A DNA stretch of 64,000 nucleotides, taken from assembly GCF_037042905.1 (NCBI RefSeq), contig NC_087261.1, forward strand, positions 9,695,717 through 9,759,716, read 5' to 3'. This document shows positions 22,499 to 34,817 of this stretch, piece by piece; positions within the stretch are counted from its first letter, which is position 1; each line of letters opens with the position of its first letter. The position numbers and the translations under genes are program-made. The notes under the pieces are model-generated. The model saw only the letters and a list, made by a program, of their open reading frames with translations, had not been told where the DNA came from and did not search any database. The DNA comes from Lytechinus pictus. Lineage: Eukaryota > Echinodermata > Echinoidea > Temnopleuroida > Toxopneustidae.

Positions 22499-23026
22499 GG
22501 TCAAAACCCCTGTTACATCTGAGAGATTCCCTACCTCGGGCCGGCCCGGGGCCTACCTCGGGTCGGAAAGAAATCAGATGTAAACATCCCAAACCTACCT
22601 CGGGCCACCTTTTAGCGAACCTACCCGAGACCACATCCAGAGGTAGTCTCGGTTAGGTATCGGCCCGCGAAATTATTTTTCCCACCGAGTTCTGGACCGA
22701 CATATGAATATTCATGACTTGCGTCTTCGGATTGAGAGTACGCATGCGCGTGGACTTGGCCTCGACCAGTGCCGATCTTAAGCATTCACGTTGCTCAGAA
22801 TGAATTAGCATCGTCAAATTATAGTGGTTCCATGCTGATACAGCGTAGATCGGAGTCTAGATATAGAGACTAGACTAGAACTAAGATATTTTTTTTTAGA
22901 TCTAGGACTGGTTTTGTATAGGGGCTAGACATATAAAACCATGGCAAATAAGCTAATATTTGTCTAAACCTAATTAAACGTGAAGTTCGGAATCAACCAG
23001 TTCGAAGTTAACCATGGCATTAGTCG

Positions 23027-25590
23027 GCTATTCAGTGTTGTAGTCAAGGCTCAAACCTCCAAGGCCAATGCCAAGGCTTTAATACCCAAGGCCAAGGCTT
23101 CAATACCAAAGGCCAAGGCCAAGGCATGGAAACCCAAGGCCAAGGCCTGAAAACCTCAAGGCCAAGGCATTTCAAACTTACGATATACAGAACAATAAAC
23201 TAACAATAGCGGCGGCAGACATCACACATGGTAAAATGTATGTGAGCGAGGGGACTGAGCGAGAAAAAAAAAACCTTTGTACATTTAAAACAATAATAAT
23301 TTCATGATAGAGACATATTAAAATAATGATATAGTTACCTGTGTACACATAATCCATAATTTTTCTATAGGCGATTTACATTGCAATAATTATTATTACC
23401 ACGGTCATCTGATCCTGGCATTCTCAACGTACCGTATGTTTCAGTCTCCACTCCCTGGGACAGGGGCAGCAGAAAATTATTATGGGGGAGGGGGTCAACG
23501 CTAAAAAGGCACCCATTTTTCAAAATGAGTTTTTTTGTGCAAACAGATACATGTATTTTCAAAATGAGATTATGAACTGCGTGAAGTATATTGTGTTTTA
23601 TAGAAATTAAGTTGAGCAAAGGCTTTCTAAAGTGATTTTTAATTATAAGATAGATATTTTGCTTTAGGTTTTACTTCTCAGCGAGAAAGCAAAGCGAGCA
23701 AGCGGTTTTGAAAAAAAATTAATTCTGAAGTTGTAAAACTTGATTTATGGTCAATTATGGGGCTAATCATTGTTGAAATTTCCTTGCGCGATGTTGCCAG
23801 CGCGAATCACGAGCTCAAACTTCTTGACATGTCGTGTAATAAGACATGGAAATTATTTTATTCTGAGCTGGTTTTGTAATCATGAAAAAGATGTGTATCT
23901 AACTAAAACATAACTTTGCGCTCGCTAATTCTTTTTATATACTGACCAGTAAAGGAAGCAGTTAATTAAGCAGTTAATTACTGCATTTTGAATAAGATAC
24001 ATAACTCACCAATAAAAAACAATGCGAGCGCAAAGCGCGAGCTCAAAAATTTGTGATATTCCAACCTGAAAACTGGACATTCTAAGCATTTTTTTGTGAA
24101 CGGGAAGAGAACGAGTACAATAATTGATGCGAGTGCAGGAAGCGAGCCAAATATTTGTGATATTTCAACCATAAAGCAACATTCTATACATTTTTGTAAC
24201 CATTAGCAGTACTGTACTAAACAATAATTGATTCAAGCACGATTCAAAATCCGTGATTTTCGAACCTAAAATGTATTATGTTTTATTATTAAAGAAGGTA
24301 TTTCTTTTTTTAAAAGGGCATATTTCATTTTTTTTTTTTTGGGGGGGGGGCAAGAGAGCACAAAGCGCAAGCTAAAATTTTTAAATGCTTAAACTGAAAA
24401 TGAGTCATTTTCAGGACTCTTGTCAGTTTTCATATTTTTTCTGCTTACAACCACTTTTATTAAACAGTTAATTAATCATTAATTATTAATACTTATTGAT
24501 AATATTAATAATTATTAATTATTATTAATTTTTTTTATATTATTATTTCTTGAAACCATATTGACACAAAAACAAATATGTTGTTTATTTCCTTGAAACT
24601 GTAGAGAAATGAGATTCAATGTTGAACGATATATGATTAAAATGAAGTAAACATTTTTCCCCTTTGTTTTGTCAATCTGACCCAAAACAAATAAAATTTA
24701 GAAGAGAGATAGAGAGAAGAAGAAGTCCCACCACCAAGAATAAACTTAGACAAGGGGGAAAGGGAAAGGAAAAGATGGAGTAAATGTGATATTATTTTTT
24801 AAACAATCTATTGCGAAATTAGCTTTTCTTATAGAAAGAGGGGGACATGTTTTGTTCACTCGCTCGCTTCAATCGCTTTCTTCTTTTTTTGGACAGAAAT
24901 TTTGCTCTATATATGCCATGCTTGGCCCCTCAAAATTTCTGGCTCATCATGCCATTGACATAACCCATTTGGATATGACAAAATTGGAGACTGTGTTCAA
25001 GTTTACCAAATCTTTTCAGAATATCATTAAGACTTAAAACATTCTTGTTGGCCAAAGAAAATAATACAAGGAAAATCCTAATGGAATAGAAATCAACCTT
25101 GTTATCGTTCTTTAGAGTTAGCTATGTTTAAAGTATGAAAATTGTTGTCAAAATTGCAGTCAGATGTAAAAATTATTATTGTCATCTTGATCATGACCAT
25201 TATTATTTACTGTCATTATCATCATATGATTACAACACATTACCAATACATAATGCTATTTTTCATAACTGATGTATTCTTTGTTTGAATTTCTTGATAA
25301 TGGTGACAATTACAATTGATGACACTGCTACTGTTACTGGTGATTGGTAGTATTGACCATTAGTGTTATTAAATATATATTAAAAAAACAATTGAAACAT
25401 TTATAATTACTTATTTAAAACAAATGAAAGTACAAAATACAAAATGCCTTGAAAAAGCCTTAAAATTTCAAGGCTCAAAATCCTCAAGGCCAAGGCCCTC
25501 TCAAGGCCAAGGCTTTGAAAAAGTAGCTATATAGGCATTTAGGCGCCTAAAGGCCAAGGCCGAGCATCAAGGCACTACAACACTGATTAG
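23027..25590. repeat. Foldback with AAGGCCAAGGC-type subterminal repeats
   Basis: Starts CAGTGTTGTAGTCAAGGC and ends AAGGCACTACAACACTG, an inverted terminus of hAT-like form. Subterminal CAAGGCCAAGGC tandem repeats lie at 23040-23165 and 25455-25560. No transposase ORF. A matching 8-bp target duplication was not found. Confidence 0.7.
23460..24420. repeat. Degenerate GCGAGCGCAAAGCGCGAGC repeat segment
   Basis: Several ~100-150-bp degenerate units contain GCGAGCGCAAAGCGCGAGCTC, GATATTCCAACCTGAAAAC and TGGACATTCTAAGCATTTTT. The family continues in both orientations at 36216-38150. 24420-25440 is AT-rich with nothing recognised. Confidence 0.65.
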
Positions 25591-25679
25591 TACTAGGCAT
25601 TCATTAGACAGGTCCAGATTTGAGGTAAAGTTAATGCAGCTAGTTTATTAAGTGTTTAAGAATTGGATATATATATATA

Positions 25680-26481
25680 CAGTGCGTCCCAGAAAAAACG
25701 AAACCGAGATTTAGCGATGATTTATCATAACTTAATCATAAATAAAATAGACAAATGACCTACCAATGTAAAGCTTAGAATCTCCTCTTTCATCTGGTGT
25801 TACTTAGATTATTCCTCATTCACGCATGATTGAACAAAAACAATTCGAAGAAAGGATGCCAAAAACTCATTTGGCGGGGGTATCTGAATTTCAAAAAGAA
25901 AATCACATGACTAAAAAGTTCAATATCTTCTCTTTTCTTTGATACCTAAATCACAGAAAATGGTCAAGTAGTAAAAAAGTTACGATCCCTCGAAACAATG
26001 CTTGTATTTCCATAATATTTCATTAAATAAACGTGTTTTCACCGGTTTCCCACTGAAGCTATCGCACGGTAACAAAAAGCGTCAACAAAACGGAGTGTCG
26101 AGTGAGTTTGAACGCTATCCTGTAAAACCTCTTCATTTTATGAAATTATTGAAATTCAAGCCTTATTTCAAATAACCAGAACTTTGTTATTTCTTGACCA
26201 TTTTCTGTAATTGAGGTATCAAATTAAAGAGCAGATATTGAACTTTTTAAAAATGTGGTTTTCTTTTTAAAACCCAGATACGGCCCGCCAAGTGACTTTT
26301 TAATATATCCTTTTCAAATTGTTTTTGCTCACTCATGCGTGAATGAGAAATAATCTAAGTAATTTCAGATGAAAGAGGAGATTCTAAGCTTTAAAATGGT
26401 AGGTCATTTGTCTATTGTATTTGCGATTAAGTTATGATAAATCATCGATAAATCTCGGTTTCGTTTTTGTGGGACGCACTG
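25680..26481. mobile_element. Tc1/mariner-type MITE, intact copy
   Basis: 802 bp, ends CAGTGCGTCCCA inverted, flanked by TA. Its halves are long imperfect complements meeting near 26080. It is the uninterrupted relative of the 172-1597 element. No ORF. Confidence 0.9.
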
Positions 26482-26706
26482 TATATATAGATCTAAGCCT
26501 ATAAGACCTATATATGTAACTATGTAAGGGTACCGGTAATTTGACGATGCTAATTCATTCTGAGCAACGCGAATGCTTACGATCGGCACTGGTCGAGGCC
26601 AAGTCCACGCGCATGCGTACTCTCAATCCGAAGACGCAAGTCATGAATATTCACATATTGGTCCAGAACTCGGTGGGAAAAATAATTTCGCGGCCCGGCC
26701 CGCGAA

Positions 26707-27327
26707 TATTTTTTCCGTACATGGAAACGCTATGGGACATGAATTATTCATAAGTTGAGCTAAAAAACTGAAGTGCGCAGGCGCATGGACTGTGCGATAG
26801 TTCTATAGCTTCATCAATTTGTACATGAACGAATGGACGAGCACACTCTTGTACATAAAATGAATGGTCTCCATCCCAATCTCCCCGCTTTCTGAAGTTT
26901 CGATTTCTCTCTTCCCCCCTCTCTCTCTCTCTCTCCCCCTCTCTCCATTGATTAGGCCTATAACTTTTAGAAATGCATTGATGCCTATACCTTTGGAAAT
27001 AAAAAATTAATGTTGAATTTAAATGTTGATCATGCAGGATTCATGAAGACTTCAAATCCGAGTTTGAGTGATTTATGATTTAGTTATACTTTCCCCGAAC
27101 CCCCACGTCACATTTAAATGTCGAATATTCCTTGCAGACACATATAAATCATTTTGTGGGGGCTGACCGAGGTCACTTAATAGTTACTTTTTTGCATAAT
27201 CATAGTATAATGTATAACGAGTACAAGGGAATGATTGTCCAAATGGTGCTGTATACAGAAATATGTCTACACTCTAAAAATAGTTGGGCAAAATTTCCAA
27301 CCCTGGGCAACATACTGTCTACACAAC
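26707..27327. other. Non-coding; (CT)n tract
   Basis: A pyrimidine tract with (CT)n lies at 26908-26948. GGGCAACATACTGTC at 27304-27318 is complementary to 29221-29235, across the next mariner-type element. No gene. Confidence 0.6.
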
Positions 27328-27329
27328 TA

Positions 27330-29137
27330 CAGTGCGTCCCAAAAAAAACTATACACTTTTGAAATGGCTGCCAAATAAAAAATATAGCATTTTGGGGAAA
27401 AAGACATACATATATGGAAAGCCAATAAAGTCAACTTTCAAATGACACCAAAAAGTTGGAAAACTGTTCATGCTTGAGCGAGCACTGCCCACTGAAACAA
27501 AGGGTATGAAAATTAGGGTGGGCTGGAATTAGCCTTCCTATTTATGTCAGTTTTTAAGAGGCAAATCCTTTCGAACTTGCAAAGTTAAGGGCGTTGTGAT
27601 AAATTAATGATCAACCGTTACCAGTTTTGGTTGCTTATGCAAATTTTATAAATTATTAAATTGAACTTTAATGCATGAGTGAACACAAATAACACTTTTG
27701 GGGCAGCATTTCAACTTTATCATTTGGATCTCTTTTTGGGCAGCATTTCAACTTTATCATGTGGATCTCAGCAGTGTGTTCATGGGAGTCGGGAGAATAG
27801 GGGGTGAGATAGGACTTAAGTGGGAGAAGTAGGTTGATGGAATAAGGGTCAACAGAACATTCAGCCCCCGCCCCCTCCATCTTTCCCGCCCTCCCATCCT
27901 GATGAAAGACTGATGGCTATTGTCATGTACGCGTGAAGTCCAGAGTGGAAAGTTGATTTAATGATTAATTCTGAATTGGGGCATCAACTTTTTCCTATCA
28001 ATCATTTCATCAACAATTTATCAGTAAATCAACTAATTCAATGTGCAATGTGATCAATCAAACATTCAGGGTTTTTTTTCAATAAATTATTTCATTATAA
28101 ATCATCATAATCATTAAATTTCTTGGTTATAATTCAATAAAAAAGTGACCATCAGCCATCGGTCACTTGGCAGCTTAGTTTTGAATAGGCTACAATCCAG
28201 GAAGTGAGACAGAGAGGGGGGGGGCTGGAAATAGAGGTGAAGAGGGGAGGGTACATAATTATGACTTTTAATTTGTAAAAGGACAAAAAGAAGAGGAATG
28301 CCCTTTTAACCAAGTTTTAGCATATCTCGCCCTCTTGCTTGTAACAGGTACCATCACATTACTCTGACTCTCACGAACACACTTCTGAGGCCCACAAGAT
28401 GAATATGCTACACTAAAATTTAAATTCCTGTTCACTCATGCATTAAATTTCAATTTAGTAACTCATGAAATTTGCCTAAGAAACCAAAACTTATCTCACT
28501 CATTAATTTAGCTTAGCAAGTTCCAAAGGACTAACCACTCAAAAAACTGTAAGGCCTTCCTGCCCAGCCTAGCAGAGCTTAGTGTCTGAGGAGGAGAGAA
28601 GCGGGGGGGGGGGGGGGGTTGAGATGGAGGGAGGGGATGCTAAATGTTCTGTTGACCTTTATCCCATCAACGTACTTCACCTACCTAAGTCATATTACCC
28701 CCTCTTCTCCTGACTTTCATAAACACATTGTTGAGATCCACATGATAAAGACAAAATGCTGCACTAAAATTGCAAATCACGATCACTCATGCATTAGATT
28801 TCAATGTAATAAATTCAATTTAATAACGCATTAAATTTTCACAAACAACAAACTGATCACAACTGATCTTTAATTCACCAAATAACCCTCAACTTTGCAA
28901 GTACCAAACAAAAAACCTAAAAAAAATTGGAAGGCTAACTCCGGCCCACCCTAATTTTCATACCCTTTGTTTCAGTGGGCAGTGCTCGCTTAAGCATGAA
29001 TAGTTTTCCGACTTTTTGGTGTCACTTGAAAGTTGACTTTATTGGCTTTCCATATCTATAAGTTATTTCCCCCAAAGTGTTATATTTTTTATTTGGCAGC
29101 CATTTCAAAAGTGTATAGTTTTTTTTGGGACGCACTG
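27330..29137. mobile_element. Second CAGTGCGTCCCA-ended MITE family, 1808 bp
   Basis: TIR CAGTGCGTCCCAAAAAAAAC.. with complement at 29137 and TA on both sides. Subterminal AAATGGCTGCCAAATAAAA is mirrored at the right. The body differs from the 802-bp family apart from the first 12 bases. Internally the right-arm sequence occurs twice: a degenerate copy at about 28330-28600 and a better one at 28620-28960. Left-arm CAGCATTTCAACTTTATCAT also occurs twice (27703 and 27741). Confidence 0.85.
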
Positions 29138-29149
29138 TATAGGTTAAAA

Positions 29150-29825
29150 TCTGTCCAAATTGGATAATAAATTTGTTCAGTTGGATATAATAATTGCCAA
29201 GAATATACCCAACACAGTGGACAGTATGTTGCCCATCATTTTAAGTGTGTATGGTGAGAGAGGAAAGACAAAACATGAGCTAGACAGGAGAGACAAAATC
29301 GCTAGGGCGTTATCTCAGAACCTATCAGTTAATGAAACTTGATAATCCGTCTTATTTCGTCTATGCCTGTAGAAATTATGTAATTTGTTGGACCAAAATA
29401 AGAATAAAAAACAATCAGAATTTAATCATTTATTTTTATTTTTTTAAATATCTTTATACAGGATAACAAGCTCAAAATGACTGTTTTTCAGCATGGTCCT
29501 GTTAACAGGAAATAACAATATATACCTAATTTATATGAATTATTGCAAAACCATCCATTGCAGAAATTGAATGCTTAAGATATTGCATACACAAATTTCA
29601 GAGCTATTTGCCAGATAGAATTCATGAAGATATAATATCCTAAAAAATGGCAAGTCTTGCAATCATCGTCTGACCATATCGATATTAAAAATGATGAAAA
29701 GTGTAAAGTTACTTTTTGTCAAAGACCGAGTGAGGAATTAAACGTTTCCTGAATAGTTACCACCAAAATGATAATGAACTTGCGAATTTTTATGATTAAA
29801 AATATATTGGACATTAGTCAAGATC
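29150..29825. other. Non-coding AT-rich
   Basis: Only the 29221-29235 complement of 27304-27318 stands out. No recognisable gene. Confidence 0.5.
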
Positions 29826-29826
29826 A

Positions 29827-31366
29827 GCGGCGTAACAGGGGTCGGTGGCCAGGGGGGGGGGGGGGGGGCAAGAGCCAAAAATTTCCCGGTCATATCATGG
29901 AACAAATATATATATGTATATAAGCGAGCGAGCGAAGCGAGCGAGCGAAGCGAGCAAGAAATATTTTTTTACATTTTTTATTGCAAAAATCCAATTTTGT
30001 GATAGATTTTGACATAATGTTAAAAAGATGATATCATATTCACCCTCCTCTCTTTCCTTTTTTCTCTCTTTTTTTGTACGCCACGGTAAACAGGATTTTT
30101 GTTATGATTGTGAGCATCAGTGCGAAGCTCTATATGCTCGAGGGGGCCGAGTATGACGCTTCTGGCAAGAAGTAGCTTAATATAGGTCCCGAGCGAGCGA
30201 AGCGAGCGAGATAAAAAATCACCTTTTCATGAGAATCTAACATGAAGATAGATTTTAACGTGATATTCAGAAAAATATAATACACTTTCCTTTCTTTCCT
30301 CATTTTTTTTGTTTGGTTGTAGAACTTTTGGGGGCCATGGTCCAAACTCATCCATATAACAGTGCTTTATGGGTGGGGTCCAGGGCAGAGCCCCGGAACC
30401 TCTTGATATCAAATCCATTTTAAACCCGTTACTGATGGCCACTTATTTTAATCAAATTGCGTGTAAATTTATATAGCTTTAACACAACACATAAATTCAA
30501 TGCAGTTGTGTATCGTAATCATCCAAATATTGTAAGGGGCACACCATAGCAAATGTGGGAAAATTTGTAAAAAGTCGCCAGCGAGCCAAGCGAGCCAGAA
30601 AAAAATGGCCTGTTAAAATGAAATTCTAATTATGTGATAGATTTTTACATCATTATAGCAAATATCATGTCATACTTTTTTTTCATTCATCTCATTGCGC
30701 TGCCTCCTTTATTTTCTTTTATTTCCCCTTGGCTGTGGAACCATCCCCCGGTACGCCAGTCCTTCAACGTAAAGCTTAATGCAGGAAGGGTCAATATAGG
30801 GGCCCGTTATAGAACCCATTAAAGGTTACATATGAAGAGCCCCCACTGCACGGGGTCTTGACTCTTGGACAGAGCCTTTAGAGATTTAGCAAGTTTATGA
30901 TAGACTTTCATACGACATTATGCTATATACCATCCATTTTCCTTCCCGCTCGTTATCTCAATCCTCGGCAGCCCGGTAGTGTACGTTATCTTGTCCCTAT
31001 TCTTTATTTTCCAATTTAGATTTTGGCTAATTCCATTCTGCCTTTATTTCCCGCTTTTGTTTGCCTTTTTGTCATCTTCAATTTATTTCCCTGTCTTACT
31101 AATCATGCTAATGTATTTGTATATCGGGGCGAATTCTTCTTTCTCACTTGTTCTTTTTTCCTTCCTTTTCCCGTTATCTTTCCGTTTCCTTTTTTAATGT
31201 TTTTTCTTAGTTTTCTTTTCCCTTTTCCTTTCCCCTTTCCTCTTTTTCTTTCCTTTCCCTTTCCCTTTCTTCCCCCCTTTTTTCTTTTCCCGTTTTTTTT
31301 ATTTTCCCGGTGAGCTCCGCCAGGGGGGCAGCTTGCCCCCCCCCCCGCCTGTTACGCCACTGGCCT
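29827..31366. repeat. Foldback-like element ending CAG(C/T)GGCGTAACAGG
   Basis: CAGCGGCGTAACAGG at the left and CCTGTTACGCCACTG at the right are inverted and hAT-like. Between them are G/C homopolymers, GAGCGAAGCGAGC motifs (29925-29955, 30190-30210, 30578-30598) and a long polypyrimidine tract (31200-31312). No transposase and no clear target duplication. Confidence 0.6.
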
Positions 31367-31830
31367 CATAGGCGTGACGTGGATGCAACTAATAAAGCAC
31401 TAGTACATGATAACGAAATGTGCAAAATAATGTGAGATGTGCACCAAATTTTCGAGTCTTGCCCCCCCTCCCGGAAATATTATCTGCGTATGGTCATGCA
31501 AAATGGCATGACTGGAAATCCTACATTTTGAAAAGAGCATTTGACAGGGTCAGACTTAACCCCTTTTTCAACATTTTCTTTTATGGCGCCGGTGAAGTGC
31601 AAAAATATGTGCGCCGCTCGGCAGTGCGCCCCCCCCCCCTTTCGCCAAAAGCTGGATCCGCCTATGGGTTTGACTGCAGTTGGAAAACACTCCGTCCAGG
31701 CTAGGCCAGGCACGACCGACCAGGTCAATTCAAGGTATCGTATAATATAATAAATAAGGCAGGAATGCCAGGAAACAAGTCATTGGGTGATTTCAAGTAC
31801 GGCCGGTGTTCTGTGTTGAGAGCGTGAAAG

Positions 31831-32008
31831 CAGGGGCCGCGGAACGTTTTTCAAAGTGGGGGGGCTGAGCCAAAAGTGGGGGGGGGGGCTGACCATGCAT
31901 AAAATCACAATCCAATGGTCATTTTTACGTTTTTGTACACGGTTTTGGAAAAAAGTGGGGGGCTGAAGCCCCCCAGCCCCCCCCCCCCCCCCGCTTCCGC
32001 GGCCCCTG
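31831..32008. mobile_element. 178-bp MITE with 5-bp target duplication
   Basis: Ends CAGGGGCCGCGGAA and TTCCGCGGCCCCTG are inverted; gaaag is duplicated at 31826-31830 and 32009-32013. The interior is G-rich in the left half and C-rich in the right (GTGGGGGGGCTGA blocks). No ORF. 31367-31825 just left of it holds only short non-coding sequence and a CGGATCC-type element end near 31655. Confidence 0.82.
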
Positions 32009-32110
32009 GAAAGGGCTGCTGAACTGAGCTCCAACACCGAGCGTAATATTTTTTTCATTAAAATGTATTAAAACTCTACTGATTTGCTCTCATCTTAACT
32101 GTAAAAGATA

Positions 32111-32191
32111 ATTTTACGGGGATGGTTCGTCGTGTTCGCCTTCTGTAGCTTTCGGACAGGGGGCGAACACGACGAACCATCCCCGTAAAAT
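32111..32191. repeat. Perfect 30-bp hairpin
   Basis: 32111-32140 and 32162-32191 are exact reverse complements (core GGATGGTTCGTCGTGTTCGC) separated by a ~21-nt loop. Not part of any recognised element. Confidence 0.9.
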
Positions 32192-32939
32192 GCAGTGACT
32201 GGTGTTAAGTACTTACACGAAAATACTAGCGTCGGACTGTATGCACACAGAAGCTGACTCTGGGATCTTTCGGAGGGGATCAACAGTTGCAGTTACCGAC
32301 TATCTGCAAGTGCAAAGAAAATTTCACTGTAGTTTGTAGGTCCTAAATATGCAGCTTATAAGTACTGTGCCAGATCACTAGATATTCGGGAATTTAATTG
32401 TCTATACCCAGTTCAAATTCTGCCAGATTCTTCAAGTTCAAAATTGAAGGAAGCAGACTACACAGAAGAAGGAGTCTGACGTCGACGCGTCGCGACTAAT
32501 TCTGCGCATCAGAATAGTATGGTATTTTTAAATAGGCACATTTGATGCTTGTATTTCCTTCTTCAATTTCTTCTAGCTATGTGACGGTAGGCCTATATCT
32601 CGTACTTACTGTGAGAGGCCTAGCCAGCTGCAAAGGACGAGGGCGTTTCTGGAAATTCTGGTCTTGAACTGCATTTGTTTTCTTGTTTTTCTCCTTTATT
32701 TTCTATATATTAATCGACACATTTGCAGCCCCCGGTAGCCTGATCTATTCTATCCCGTCTTTATTTTTGTTTTCCCCTTTAAATTCCTCTTTCCCTTCCA
32801 ATTATTTTCCTTCTCTCTCGATATCTTTTCCCCTTATTGCTGGGAGGATACAAGGGTGACATGGATAGACAAGCAAACTTACTTGATCACCCCCCCCCCC
32901 CCGGCCCCATTGGATTTTATGCGAGTAGTTGTCGTCTGT
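32192..32939. other. Non-coding, no gene recognised
   Basis: Mixed sequence with a C-run at 32890-32901. No motif found. Confidence 0.5.
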
Positions 32940-32959
32940 ATATCAATTCTCCAATGAAC

Positions 32960-33868
32960 CAGTTTTGTTCTCAACACTACCATTTTCCAACATTGTGCCA
33001 TTGTCGACCGTCCAACAAATCTCCAACACACTAGTTTCCAACGTTGTGCCATCGTCGACTATCCAACAAATCTCCATCAAACCAGATTCCAACCTTGCCA
33101 ACGTTGTGTCATCGTCGACTATCCAACTGATCTCCAACCTACCAGTTTCCAACGTTGTGCCAGTGTCAATTGTCCAACAAATCTCCAACACACTAGTTTC
33201 CAACGTTGTGTCATCGTCGACAATCCAACTGATCTCCAACCTGCCATTTTACAACGTTGTGCCATTATCGACTATCCAACAAATCTCCAATAAACTAGTT
33301 TCCAACGTTGTCCACGTTGTGCCAGTGTCAGTTGTTCAACAACTTTCCATCTAACTAGTTTCCAGCTTTGTCAACGTTGTGTCATTGTCGACTATCCAAC
33401 TAATCTCCAACCTACCATTTTACAACATTGTGCCAATGTCGACCGTCAACAAATCTCCAACACACTAGTTTCCAACGTTGTGCCATAGTCGACTATCCAA
33501 CAAATCTCCATTAAACCAGTTTCCAACTTTGTCAACGTTGTGCCATTGTCGGTTGATCAACAACTTTCCATCGAACTAGTTTCCAACTTTGCCAACGATG
33601 TGTCACCATCGACTATCCAACTGATCTCCAACCTACCAGTTTCCAACGTTGTGCCAGTGTCAATTGTCCAACAAATCTCCAACACACTAGTTTCCAACGT
33701 TGTGTCATCGTCGACTATCCAACTGATCTCCAACCTGCCAGTTTCCAACGTTGTGCCAGTGTCAGTTGTTCAACAACTTTCCATCTAACTAGTTTCCAGC
33801 TTTATCAACGTTGTGTCATTGTCGACTATCCAACTAATCTCCAACCTACCATTTTCCAACATTGTGCC
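32960..33868. repeat. 51-bp minisatellite, about 17 units
   Basis: Units contain CCAACGTTGTGCCATCGTCG, ACTATCCAAC and AATCTCCAA. The usual period is 51 bp, with some 60-bp variants carrying a CTTTGTCAA or CTTGCCAA insert. Because 51 is a multiple of 3, both strands show long open frames with a 17-residue period (SNVVPSSTIQQISN type). I read these as by-products, not genes. Confidence 0.92.
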
Positions 33869-33871
33869 ATT

Positions 33872-34204
33872 GAAACACAGCTTAATGAAGTTATGAAGCA
33901 AACACATGAAAGGTTAATTCGAAACAAGCTTATTCTCAATGTCGATAAGACTAAGACAATGCTACTTGGTTCACGTCAAAGAATCTGCACATTGCAAGAT
34001 AAAAACTTAGATATTATTATAGACGGAAAATCCATAGCATGTGTAAATGAATATAAATGTCTTGGGGTCATTATTGACTCATACCTAGACTTTAGAAGTC
34101 ATACAAACAAAGTTGCAAAAGATGTTAAGCAAAAGTTGGGTATTTTTAGGAGACTGAGATCTACCTTCTCCGCTAAACAATTGTCACAGATTTACTGGGG
34201 GTAT
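33872..34204 (+). pseudogene. LINE reverse-transcriptase fragment
   Basis: An open frame encodes the end of a non-LTR reverse transcriptase palm and the following region: LILNVDKTKTMLLGSRQRI, then NEYKCLGVIIDSYLDF and KQKLGIFRRL. It starts abruptly at the minisatellite and is cut at 34206 by a mariner-type element. The catalytic YADD region is absent. It differs clearly from the intact LINE at 3.8-8.2 kb. Confidence 0.82.
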
Positions 34205-34205
34205 A

Positions 34206-34735
34206 CAGTGCGTCCCAGAAAAAAACAAAACCCAGATTAAGCGATGATTTATCATAACTTAATCACAAATGCAATAGACAAATGACCTACCATTGTAAAG
34301 CTTAGAATCTCTTCTTTCATTTGATATTACTTAGATTATTCCTCATTCACGCATGAGTGAGCAAAAACAATTTGAAGAAAGGAAACCAAAAACTCATTTG
34401 GCGGGGGGTATCTGAATTTCAAAAAGAAAATCACATGCCTAAAAAGTTCAATATCTGTTCTTTTATTTGATACCTTAATCACAAAAAATGGTCAAGAAGT
34501 AAAAAAGTTATGTTCCCTCGAAACAATGCTTGTATTTCCATAATTTCATTAAATAAACGTGTTTTCACCGGTTTCCCACAGAAGCTATCGCATGGTTAAC
34601 AAAAGACTTAATGCATGGCTGATCATCAACAAAACGGAGTGTCGAGTGAGTCTGAACGCTAGCCTGAAAACCTCTTCATTTTATGAAATTATTAAAATTC
34701 AAGCCTTATTTCAAATAACCAGAACTTTGTTATTG
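34206..34735. mobile_element. Truncated Tc1/mariner-type MITE
   Basis: Begins CAGTGCGTCCCAGAAAAAAAC after TA and follows the 802-bp family until ..CAGAACTTTGTTATT, then stops. The right ~250 bp, including the second TIR, are missing. Confidence 0.85.
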
Positions 34736-34817
34736 TAATAATATTTACATCAAATTAATGGAATTGGATAAAATTTTCACACTGTTATCAATCCGGTGTG
34801 AGATTATTAATAGTATA

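Larger units (their letters stand above)
22655..26706. repeat. 4-kb inverted-repeat pair enclosing nested elements
   Basis: 22655-22828 and 26533-26706 are reverse complements (shared GAAATTATTTTTCCCACCGA, GTACGCATGCGCGTGGACTT, GAATTAGCATCGTCAAATTA). They enclose another foldback (23027-25590) and a mariner-type MITE (25680-26481). Together they look like the arms of a composite or nested foldback element. Direct CCTACCTCGGG repeats occur just outside the left arm (22530-22625). Confidence 0.72.

Noticed and set aside
23027-25590. 8-bp hAT target duplication for the CAGTGTTGTAGT foldback
   Set aside because: Flanking octamers do not match; only loosely similar ATTAGT strings occur near both ends.
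31023-31313. Phe/Pro-rich hydrophobic frame resembling a membrane protein
   Set aside because: Translation of a polypyrimidine tract.
32929-33354. 141-codon repetitive frame resembling a structural protein
   Set aside because: Period 51 opens both strands equally; no signal peptide or consistent start, and indels and stops interrupt it later.
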